From JAPKZH01 sp964537875 (GTDB lineage: Bacteria; Acidobacteriota; Aminicenantia; Aminicenantales; UBA4085), in contig CAZIDN010000001.1 in the NCBI GenBank assembly GCA_964537875.1, positions 178,252 through 242,251 on the forward strand: 64,000 nucleotides of DNA. Direction: 5' to 3'. Positions 57,149-64,000 of this stretch are shown piece by piece (positions within the stretch are counted from its first letter, which is position 1; every line of letters begins with the position of its first letter). The notes under the pieces are model-generated. The model saw nothing but the letters and a program-made list of their open reading frames with translations. It did not search any database and was not told where the DNA came from. Made by a program: the position numbers and the translations under genes.

Positions 57149-58537
57149 ATGTCATCCCGGCTCGAAAAAGGTCATGTCGGCCGTTCTCCCATTCACAAGG
57201 AGATCTCTGCCCACAGTCACGGATGGCAGAAAATCCTCTTTGATGGGACCAGCCGATTGACGGGCCGCTTCCCGAGGGCCGGATCTCGGGTCCTGGATCT
57301 AAGCTTCCGGTCCCTGGTGGGCAATTCCTTTTTGAGAGCGCTCTGCGCCCGCCATAACCGGAGGATCGTCCGGAGCATCCGGTCCTTCCGACGATTCCTG
57401 GTCATTCCCGACATCCACATCGGCGACGCGGTCATGACCCAATCCGCTCTCAGCGCTCTGCGTGATTTCTTTCCCCATGCCCACGTGGATTATGTGATCA
57501 ATAGAGCGGCCTATCCTCTGATCGAGGGAAATCCCGAAGCGACCCGGGTGCTTCCTTTCTTCGTCGGCGGATCCTTCCCCTCCGCGGCAAACCTCCAAAT
57601 CCTGCGTGAACTGGTCAAAGGCGAGAGGTATGATCTGTGCCTGAATTTCTGCCCCTACATCAGGGATAAGCAGATCGCGCCGGATGGACGCAAGATACTT
57701 AATATCCTGTCCTATGCCCCGGTCATCGTGAAAAACGAACGGGACCCCTCCAGGATCAACCATTTTATATACTATAATTACAGGTTCATCCATGACCTGC
57801 TTTCCATCGTCGCCGAGCCGGTGCGGGCAGAGCCCTTCCGCGGGGTGAGGCTGACCTTCGCCGATTCGGCTGTCGATAAGGCACTTCGGTTCGCTTCAGA
57901 CGCCGGCCTGTCGTCCGATGTGCCGGTGGTCCTCTTCAATCCGGACGGGGCCTCCCCGTACACGCGCCTGCCGTTCGAAATGCAGGCCGACCTGCTGGAT
58001 CGACTTGCCCGGATGAAGGCTTTGATCCTCTTGGGATGGGGCCACACTGCGGCCGGTATCGGGGCGCGTCTGAAAGATTCGCTGCCTCTCCTTCTGTGCT
58101 CCAAGGTGAGAATGATCCCCGCCGACATGCCGCTTGAGGTCTATTCCGCCCTCATTGATTTCTGCGATGTGTTCGTCTCCGGTGACACGGGACCTTTGCA
58201 TTTGGCTGCCGCCCGGCGGTGTTCCCGCATGGGGAGGTTCGTATTCCGCAACCGGACGGCCGTTCTTTCCTTATTCGGCGCCACGCCGGCCCGTATGTCG
58301 GGCTACGATTCCTTCCAGCCGGGCTACCTGCCGGCCAACCAGGATGCCCCGTCCTGGGCCTACACGGCCGGGAGCCCGTGCCGCAACATCAGCTGCCTGA
58401 ACAAAATGTATAAGACCTGCGGAACCATCCGCTGCTTCGAGAAAGTGGATATCGAGGGTTTGGCCCGCCGGGTCGGGTCTTATCTGGAAGGCCTGGCTCG
58501 TCAGGCCCCGCTGCGAAGGGAGACGGTTTCCGCTTGA
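57149..58537 (+). CDS. Glycosyltransferase family 9 (heptosyltransferase-like)
   Basis: 462 residues. VIPDIHIGDAVMTQSALSALRDFFPHAHVDYV is the N-terminal donor-acceptor start of GT9; VVLFNPDGASPYTRLPFEMQADLL and DVFVSGDTGPLHLAA (the conserved D-T-G-P-x-H motif) complete the GT-B C-terminal domain. GT9 enzymes add heptoses to lipopolysaccharide core. About 90 residues of basic, uncharacterised sequence precede the domain. The C-terminal Cys-rich part (CRNISCLNKMYKTCGTIRC) is less usual. Confidence 0.8.
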   Translation: MSSRLEKGHVGRSPIHKEISAHSHGWQKILFDGTSRLTGRFPRAGSRVLDLSFRSLVGNSFLRALCARHNRRIVRSIRSFRRFLVIPDIHIGDAVMTQSALSALRDFFPHAHVDYVINRAAYPLIEGNPEATRVLPFFVGGSFPSAANLQILRELVKGERYDLCLNFCPYIRDKQIAPDGRKILNILSYAPVIVKNERDPSRINHFIYYNYRFIHDLLSIVAEPVRAEPFRGVRLTFADSAVDKALRFASDAGLSSDVPVVLFNPDGASPYTRLPFEMQADLLDRLARMKALILLGWGHTAAGIGARLKDSLPLLLCSKVRMIPADMPLEVYSALIDFCDVFVSGDTGPLHLAAARRCSRMGRFVFRNRTAVLSLFGATPARMSGYDSFQPGYLPANQDAPSWAYTAGSPCRNISCLNKMYKTCGTIRCFEKVDIEGLARRVGSYLEGLARQAPLRRETVSA

Positions 58538-59187
58538 TAGACCGCCTGTATCTTTTCCTGCTGGCCATGGGCTTGGGCTTCCTTGCGGCCATCCCTGTCG
58601 GCGGCTCCCAAATCGAGGTGGCTAAAAGGGCCATCCATGGCCATCTATGGGCCGCCTGGATGGTTGTCCTCGGGTCCGTTTCCTCAGACATCATGTACGG
58701 CGTCATCGCCCTCTTCGGCATCGCACCTCTCTTGGAGGTCCCCCTGGTTATGGCTTCCTTCAATGCCCTGGGCGCCGTCGTTCTCTGGGTCCTGTCCTAT
58801 GTGACGATCAAGGAAAGCAAAAAGCCCCACGAACTGCGATTGGAGCAGTCCTCGTTGAAGAGCAAGCATTGGGCCTACCTGACGGGATTCTCCTTGGCCG
58901 TCACCAATCCCGTCATGATTCTGACTTGGCTCTACGGAGTGACCTTGGCCAAGCACTTCGGGCTGGCCACTCCTTTCTCAACCGGCCTGAAAGTCCTGTT
59001 CATCGCGGGGGGCGCGCTGGGGCTGGGAGGCTACCTGGCCTCGCTGGCGGCCGTGATGCACCGGATCAAGCACTTCATTCCGATGAAAGCCTTGGGGAAA
59101 GTGTATTTCTGGCTGGGGATCGCCCTTTTCCTGTTGTCGTTCTACTTTGTGGTCAACGCCGTCAAATACTTTTCGGAGATCGTCTAG
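58534..59187 (+). CDS. LysE-family transporter
   Basis: 217 residues, six membrane segments; LGFLAAIPVGGSQIEVAKRAIHGHLWAAWMVVLGSVSSD is the LysE/RhtB N-terminal motif. Starts with TTG overlapping the previous gene by four bases. These proteins export amino acids or similar small molecules. Substrate unknown. Confidence 0.8.
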   Translation: MIDRLYLFLLAMGLGFLAAIPVGGSQIEVAKRAIHGHLWAAWMVVLGSVSSDIMYGVIALFGIAPLLEVPLVMASFNALGAVVLWVLSYVTIKESKKPHELRLEQSSLKSKHWAYLTGFSLAVTNPVMILTWLYGVTLAKHFGLATPFSTGLKVLFIAGGALGLGGYLASLAAVMHRIKHFIPMKALGKVYFWLGIALFLLSFYFVVNAVKYFSEIV

Positions 59188-59197
59188 TCCGGCAGGA

Positions 59198-59770
59198 TTA
59201 CTCTTTGATGGCGCAGTAAACATAGGCCGGCGGCAGGTTTTTCCAGACGATCCGTGATACTTCCAACCTGTCAAAATGATCGTGGAAAAGCCTTTTGAGC
59301 CTCGCGTTGCCTTTGGATTTTTTCCTATGAACGTAAGTGTATGTCACGAACCTTCCCCCCGGAGAAAGCGATTCCTTGACCAGCTTCAGGATCTGTTCCT
59401 GGAGGTCCTCGCTCAAAGCCGTTAAAGGAAGCCCGCTGACAATCGAGTCGCAATGCTGGATCTTGTGTTTCTTCATGTATTCTTTGAGATTCAAGGCATC
59501 ATCATGGTAAACGGTCGCCGCGGGGCATCTTTTCTTGGTGTGCTTGACAAATTTTGGGTTGATCTCTAATGAAAAGAATTTCGTCTGCGGCGGAATGCTT
59601 TTTATGATCTGCTCCGTGAACCCGCCGCTTCCCGGTCCCAGCTCGACGACCGTCTTGGCTTTGGCCAAATCGGCCATCTCGATGACGATCCTTGTCAATT
59701 TCTTGGAATCCGGAGCGATGGTGGCTGTGTTGACAGGGTGCTTAATAAACTCGATGATGTGTTTGGCCAT
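59198..59770 (-). CDS. SAM-dependent methyltransferase (KsgA/phospholipid-methyltransferase-like)
   Basis: 190 residues from ATG 59770. TVVELGPGSGGFTEQIIKSI is motif I for SAM binding, and SIVSGLPLTALSEDLQEQILKL is a motif IV-type loop (S-G-L-P) in place of the NPPY of DNA N6-methylases; this form occurs in phosphatidylethanolamine methyltransferases. Acceptor not identifiable. The gap to the MFS gene (59771-60050) holds only an inverted repeat CCGCTCG/CGAGCGG and no gene. Confidence 0.7.
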   Translation of the reverse strand: MAKHIIEFIKHPVNTATIAPDSKKLTRIVIEMADLAKAKTVVELGPGSGGFTEQIIKSIPPQTKFFSLEINPKFVKHTKKRCPAATVYHDDALNLKEYMKKHKIQHCDSIVSGLPLTALSEDLQEQILKLVKESLSPGGRFVTYTYVHRKKSKGNARLKRLFHDHFDRLEVSRIVWKNLPPAYVYCAIKE

Positions 59771-60050
59771 GGACGACACCTGGAGATGAATAGGAATCAG
59801 AGAAACAGGCTTTCTTTCGCGGCGGTGACAGTCTCCGCTCGTTTTGAACAAGGAGCATAACAGGAAGAATGTTACCCGAGCGGAAACTTCCTGTCAACAA
59901 GATCAAGTGGCATCCTCAGGCCGGCCTTCCTTCTGATTTGGGCGAATTAAGCTCAAAAAGTCCTGGTTGACCCCTGGAGCCCAGCCAGAAAAAGACACGG
60001 AAAGGTTGTTTGCCGGAATCACCAACTCAAGAAATCGATGGGCTGGAGAT

Positions 60051-61286
60051 TCATAGGCCGTCGGGAGCAGGTTCCGCTTTGATGGAAGGGCGGCCTTTCC
60101 CTCCAAAAAATTCGGGGCCCCGAGAGACATAAAAAAGAAAAACGGCCAACGTCAGGACTCCCGTCAACATAAAAGGAAAGTGGATACCGAGCGCATCGGA
60201 TAAAAAACCCGAGACGAGCGTGACGAGGGCTCCGGATACGAGCTGGATGTTGGAAACCCAGCTAAAGGCCTGGGTCTGTCCCGAGGCCGGAACCGTCGAG
60301 CCGACGAAGGTATGGAGCGAGGGATACGTCATAAGAAGAAATCCTCCGAACGCCAGCAGGCCCAAAACGGCCAGTGATCGGAGAGGCGCAACGCCGATCA
60401 CAAACAGGCTGACGGCCGCCCCGGCCAGGCTTGTCAGGAACACGGCTCTCCGGCCGAAGCGCCGGCTCCAGACACCGTAGCCATAGCCGGTGACCGTTCC
60501 CAGTCCGATCCACAGGGCTAGGTAGAGCCCGGTCTGGCCTATGGGAATGCGGAATTTGTGATTGAGTAGCGAGGGAGCGTAATAGACCGTGACCGACCAG
60601 CCCATGCCTCCGAAAAAAAACCCGGGCACGAAGCGCTTGATCGCCACCAACGACCTGATCCAGGATGAGGCGCTGAGGGATGGCCGCTCTTGGCTCCAGG
60701 ACGATACCCCTCGAAGAACCATCAACCCGACGGTTCCGAGGAGCAGGGCGAACAGGCTCCAGGCGAAAAGAGGAACTTTCCAGTTCCAGCGCTGGGTGAT
60801 GAAGCCGACCGATAGAAAGGCTAAGGCCACCCCTATGTTGCCCGAGCCGCTTTGAATGCCCATGGCGTCGTCCAGCGCCTGGCCCGAACTTGACTGCGAT
60901 TTGGAAACCCAGGCGATGATGATGGGATGGTAGAAGCTCGTGAACAGCCGGAGGAGGAGGAAGAACAAGAACAGGGCGGCGAAAGACCGGCCCAGGGGGA
61001 CAAGCGCCATCGACCCGCAAATCCCCACCAGGCTGAGGAAGAGAAGACGCCTGTATTCATAGCGGTAGGAAATCCGGACGATGAAGAACTGGACGAGGAA
61101 TGTGGCCAGCATGCCGAGGTTGGACAGAAGGCCGATTTGGGAATAGCTGGTGATCATGAAACGCTGGTTGTAGAGGATCGGAAAGATCATGGGCGTGATG
61201 ACCGTCGCGGCGTCGGTCAGGGCGTGGAACAGTGATGCGGCGAGCAGGATCTTTTTTTTCACGGCTGAAAAACGATACTTTATCAC
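60051..61286 (-). CDS. MFS transporter (fosmidomycin-resistance-like)
   Basis: 411 residues with 12 hydrophobic segments. The N-terminus (AASLFHALTDAATVITPMIFPILYNQRFMITSYSQIGLL) is the mark of the Fsr/FsmR group of drug exporters. No linked regulator. Substrate range unknown. Confidence 0.7.
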   Translation of the reverse strand: MIKYRFSAVKKKILLAASLFHALTDAATVITPMIFPILYNQRFMITSYSQIGLLSNLGMLATFLVQFFIVRISYRYEYRRLLFLSLVGICGSMALVPLGRSFAALFLFFLLLRLFTSFYHPIIIAWVSKSQSSSGQALDDAMGIQSGSGNIGVALAFLSVGFITQRWNWKVPLFAWSLFALLLGTVGLMVLRGVSSWSQERPSLSASSWIRSLVAIKRFVPGFFFGGMGWSVTVYYAPSLLNHKFRIPIGQTGLYLALWIGLGTVTGYGYGVWSRRFGRRAVFLTSLAGAAVSLFVIGVAPLRSLAVLGLLAFGGFLLMTYPSLHTFVGSTVPASGQTQAFSWVSNIQLVSGALVTLVSGFLSDALGIHFPFMLTGVLTLAVFLFYVSRGPEFFGGKGRPSIKAEPAPDGL

Positions 61287-61340
61287 GCCGGGAACGGCCG
61301 CTGCAAGAAAATTTGCGGGCCGATCGCGGCCGACCCCTTC

Positions 61341-63662
61341 TCAAGGAGAGGTCTTTTTTAGCCAGGAAAGAAGCCTGGATGCGCCCGTGTAATAGAGGGC
61401 CGATGATACTGGGGGCAGGGTCACCTCGAAGGAGTCGGCGTTCCTGGCCAGTGTTTTATGTTCAAAAAGGTCATAAATTTCTTCGATTGTCTGGGGCAGC
61501 TTGAAAGTCCGCGGTCCGCCGGAAACCGTATGGACTCCTAAAAGCTGGGGCGTGGCATACAGGACATCGCCGGCATCGTTAAAGATGTGGACGCCGGCAA
61601 AACGGGCGATATTCCGAAGGACGACCGCAGGAATATTGGGCGCGGCCGCGTAGACCGAAGTCCATTCAGGATAGGCCTTGACGGCGAACCCGGGCTTGCA
61701 GTCGCCCTGCGAATAGACGACCTGGCCAAGGATTTTTGCCTCTGGGTCATCGACATGAAAAATAGGAGCCAATTTGTTGTTCGTCCCCCAGACGAGATCC
61801 TGGGGGAGGCCGGCCGTGATGGGATGGGTGAAATCGGTGATGTGGACCAGGGGTCCCCAGGGCTGTTCGCCCAGGCCGAGCTTCAACCCGGTCAGCTCCT
61901 CGATATTTTTTAAGGACAGGTCATTTTGAATGTATCCCGGCGCATAGATCCAGAGGGCGGTGCTTTTCGCTCTCCGGATCTGCCGCTTGAGCGCTTCGCG
62001 CCGTTTCTGATCGAGCCTGAAGGCGTTGAGAAAAACATAAAGCTTGTAGGGCTTGAGGTGGCCTTCGACCAGATCCTGGAGCAGATAGAGATCGAACGGT
62101 GCTCCCGTTTTCGGCAGCCCCCAGAGCCGCTGCTGGAAGATCAAGGGGATATCCAGGTGATATCGGCACGATTCGTAGTAGAAGCTCTCGTCGTCGATGA
62201 GCACCGCCATCTCCGCGCTCGGCGCGAGGTCGAGGTCGAGGGCAAAAGTCCCCAGTTTCTGAAAGCTTTTGAGAAGCGGTCTGAAAGCGGGTTCTTTGAC
62301 GGGATCGAGCTTCCAAGCAGCCCACCAAACGCCCTGACCGTGGGTCAGGTCCTGGGCCATGTTGCGCCGCAAAAGGGCAATGCTTTCCCGCAGGGAGTTC
62401 GCCCGGCCGTAATGGACATCTTCTAGGTCGACGTGGGTCCTCGTGTCGTCTTCGACGAGACAGAGTTTGCCGTGAAGCCTCACGGATTCGGAGGGCAGCA
62501 TGCTCGGCCCGTCGCCGCCGAGGCCGCGATAGCCGTAGCTGTAAGGGCTGACCAGAAAGTTCACATGGGGCGAGGCGAGGACTTTTCTAAGACCGAGATG
62601 CCCGCTTCGTTGATACGTCGAGTAATCGCTATCCGGCCGCTCCTTGAAGAATCCGCCGTTCCAGGAGAGGTCCATCAGATAACCGTAGAATGCGCCGGCC
62701 AGTTTTGTCCCTCCACAGGCTTCCTTGGCCGTTCGGCAAAAATCGATGACGCAGTCCGCGCAGAGCTCGGCCAGGCAACGGAAGTAATCGATCACGTTCT
62801 GCTCCGCGGCGGGGTCGCGGAAAGTGTAGCGCTTGGCTAGCAGCTGGGCTTCGGCGCCCGGCACTTCGGCCGTTTCAAAAGATGCGTTGGGCCGGTTCCA
62901 GGACCGGCGAAGCTCGGCACGATCGCCGCCATAGCGATCCCGGAGCCAGCCTCGGAAATGTTGGCGCATGGGCTCGCTGTAATCACCGCACGGCGTATAC
63001 ATGGAGCTTTCGCCTTTGACCCATTCGCCGGTATGGCCGGCGCCGACCTGATAGGAGAGGACCCGGTCGGCCAGGCCGACTTTTTCAAAATGCTTTGCAT
63101 AGGCGCGGAGGAAATTCTTGGCTTGCTCGCGCCAGACTCTCGAGGCGAAAGATTGACCATTGCTTCTGCCGTCCGAGAGGATTTCGCACTCCTGCGGATA
63201 CTCGTTCTCCCACCAGTCGGCGTGGCCTGTCTCGAGGTAAATGCGCAGGTGAAAAAGGGCTTCGGGGTCGGCCTCGAGGATGCGGCCGAAGCGGGCTTCG
63301 ACGGTAGAAAAATCAAACGGATTGGCCGGAGAGGTCTTGGGCCCGATCCATTCCGTGCCCTTGCCGACGTCAAAAGCGTAGATGTGGATGCCTGTCTCTT
63401 TGTTGGCCTTAGCCTGCCGGGAAAAATCCCATCTGTCGGGCGTGGGGGCGGAGACCCAGTGAATGCCGGCAAACGTCGGCCGTCCGTTCAGAAACAAGAC
63501 CGGCCGCCCATGATGGATTCTGACCTCGGCACGCAAAGACCGTGGAGGACTTGATGATTCTTTCTGAAGACCGCCCGGTTTCCAAAAAACTTCGGTTTTT
63601 GCCAGGCTGGTGACGCCGGCCAAGGCTCCGGGAATCATGACCAGGATATCCCGTCTTTTCAT
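61341..63662 (-). CDS. Tat-exported glycoside hydrolase-like protein (GH42-type layout)
   Basis: 773 residues. The N-terminus MKRRDILVMIPGALAGVTSLA looks like a twin-arginine signal. The body has a TIM-barrel-like N-terminal part (residues 60-430: GIHWVSAPTPDRWDFSRQAKANKETGIHIYAF, RIYLETGHADWWENEYPQEC, YQVGAGHTGEW) and a C-terminal trimerisation/alpha-beta part (MAVLIDDESFYY, PYKLYVFLNAFRLDQKRREALK) like GH42 beta-galactosidases. The nucleophile and acid/base glutamates cannot be pinned down by eye. Sugar target unknown. Confidence 0.6.
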   Translation of the reverse strand: MKRRDILVMIPGALAGVTSLAKTEVFWKPGGLQKESSSPPRSLRAEVRIHHGRPVLFLNGRPTFAGIHWVSAPTPDRWDFSRQAKANKETGIHIYAFDVGKGTEWIGPKTSPANPFDFSTVEARFGRILEADPEALFHLRIYLETGHADWWENEYPQECEILSDGRSNGQSFASRVWREQAKNFLRAYAKHFEKVGLADRVLSYQVGAGHTGEWVKGESSMYTPCGDYSEPMRQHFRGWLRDRYGGDRAELRRSWNRPNASFETAEVPGAEAQLLAKRYTFRDPAAEQNVIDYFRCLAELCADCVIDFCRTAKEACGGTKLAGAFYGYLMDLSWNGGFFKERPDSDYSTYQRSGHLGLRKVLASPHVNFLVSPYSYGYRGLGGDGPSMLPSESVRLHGKLCLVEDDTRTHVDLEDVHYGRANSLRESIALLRRNMAQDLTHGQGVWWAAWKLDPVKEPAFRPLLKSFQKLGTFALDLDLAPSAEMAVLIDDESFYYESCRYHLDIPLIFQQRLWGLPKTGAPFDLYLLQDLVEGHLKPYKLYVFLNAFRLDQKRREALKRQIRRAKSTALWIYAPGYIQNDLSLKNIEELTGLKLGLGEQPWGPLVHITDFTHPITAGLPQDLVWGTNNKLAPIFHVDDPEAKILGQVVYSQGDCKPGFAVKAYPEWTSVYAAAPNIPAVVLRNIARFAGVHIFNDAGDVLYATPQLLGVHTVSGGPRTFKLPQTIEEIYDLFEHKTLARNADSFEVTLPPVSSALYYTGASRLLSWLKKTSP

Positions 63663-63674
63663 GCCGATCTCCGA

Positions 63675-63812
63675 CCTTTCCCGTGGGGAAAAATTATCTG
63701 GGAAACAATCCGGAGACAGCCGCGCTCCCCATCCGGGTTTTTCAGGATAAACCCTCCATCGTCGTTTCAGCAGTCTCCGGATCGCTTCCCTTTCCTGCCC
63801 ACACAGAATGGA
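63675..63812 (-). repeat. Family B palindromic element, copy B4 (with insert)
   Basis: On the minus strand TTCCATTCTGTGTGGGCAGG, then GATCCGGAGAC, about 55 bp including TGGAGGGTTTATCCTG, then GTCTCCGGATTG and TTTCCC...ACGGGAAAGG. The stem ATCCGGAGAC/GTCTCCGGAT (63708-63717 with 63773-63782) is perfect. Lies between two minus-strand genes. Confidence 0.7.
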
Positions 63813-63893
63813 AGCGATCCATAATTTTTAATTTCGATTCTTCTCTTCTGCTTATCCTTCCCTCGTAATCCGCCAAGATGGTAGAGAGGCGTC

Positions 63894-64000
63894 CTATTTG
63901 ATGAGCAAGAACGCGTAGCGATCCATGGACTCGCTGTATTCCGAGAGGACATGGATGGGATAGCCGACTTTCCTGACCGTCGAATAGACATCGACGGCCA
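63894..64000 (-). CDS. C-terminal end of an unidentified protein (partial)
   Basis: A minus-strand frame enters from the right edge and ends at 63894-63896 (TAG). The last residues are VRKVGYPIHVLSEYSESMDR and YAFLLIK, and the strand-helix-strand rhythm with a Gly-Tyr-Pro turn recalls SPOR-type or similar C-terminal domains. Too short to identify; the gene lies mostly outside the window. Confidence 0.6.
   Translation of the reverse strand, partial: AVDVYSTVRKVGYPIHVLSEYSESMDRYAFLLIK

Noticed and set aside
54537..57155. 872-codon open frame on the minus strand opposite the MFS and PfkB genes
   Set aside because: It runs across two well-supported plus-strand genes and gives a Gly/Asp/Arg-rich translation with no motif; long antisense frames are expected at this GC content.

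Overview
The window is 64 kb of about 57% GC bacterial chromosome with densely packed genes and short operons. It suggests a diderm anaerobe from the Acidobacteriota/Candidatus Aminicenantes neighbourhood. The sequence shows type IV pilus genes, lipoproteins with lipoboxes, outer-membrane barrels, an oxygen-independent (class III) ribonucleotide reductase, a corrinoid methyl-transfer pair, secreted peptidases and sugar uptake systems. The phylum assignment is inference from gene content; there is no rRNA here. I see no prophage, CRISPR array, plasmid functions or autonomous transposase.

Layout. 0-6.4 kb: tail of a TPR-like protein, then a minor-pilin operon read leftwards (fimT-pilV-pilW-pilX-pilY1). 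6.7-9.2 kb: a lipoprotein of the RbsD/FucU fold translationally coupled to a sodium/solute symporter. 9.7-13.7 kb: NIF3-like protein, outer-membrane barrel, and a UROD-type methyltransferase with its corrinoid protein. 13.8-19.1 kb: a CAU-anticodon tRNA directly followed by tilS, then asnB and a membrane glycosyltransferase-like protein. 19.5-22.8 kb: an ABC exporter, a TPR/pseudopilin-like protein and the prepilin peptidase, resembling the Myxococcus pilG/H/I/D set. 23.2-31.6 kb: S9 peptidase, flavin reductase plus ferritin-like protein, Memo-family protein, M64 metallopeptidase and a secreted hypothetical protein. 31.9-36.8 kb: a small protein and a sugar ABC transporter operon with a GHMP kinase, apparently read from a leaderless, operator-overlapped promoter. 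36.8-48.6 kb: envelope proteins (including a FecR/DUF6600-like protein behind a sigma-54-type promoter), pgi, a TlpA-like lipoprotein, an MFS transporter, a HAD phosphatase, a FadL remnant and yjbQ. 49-52.4 kb: nrdD-glutaredoxin-nrdG-dut behind tandem NrdR-type boxes. 52.4-64 kb: secreted SurE, an RR-HD-GYP protein, hexuronate-type MFS plus KDG-type kinase, a GT9 glycosyltransferase, a LysE-type exporter, a methyltransferase, an MFS transporter and a Tat-exported glycosidase-like protein.

The least explained content is between the genes. At least three families of dispersed palindromic elements occupy many of the larger gaps. Family A has five copies with a conserved G+C-rich core, enclosed by long arms that differ between copies yet remain self-complementary; between two copies all five arm differences in the first 24 bases are compensated on the other side. 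Family B has four copies beginning near TTCCATTTCG. Family C is a multi-hairpin array whose sequence also occurs nested inside one family A copy. There is also a clean 233-bp MITE with ISL3-like ends. These modular hairpin elements are my best candidate for an undescribed system.

How the genes work together: the pilus gene sets (minor pilins, PilY1, PilD, ABC exporter) suggest a surface or twitching apparatus. Several secreted hydrolases and coupled transporters (SSS+RbsD-like, ABC+GHMP kinase, MFS+KDG kinase) suggest a scavenger of peptides and sugars. The anaerobic RNR operon and corrinoid proteins fit anoxic life, with the ferritin-like/flavin reductase pair perhaps handling oxygen or iron stress.
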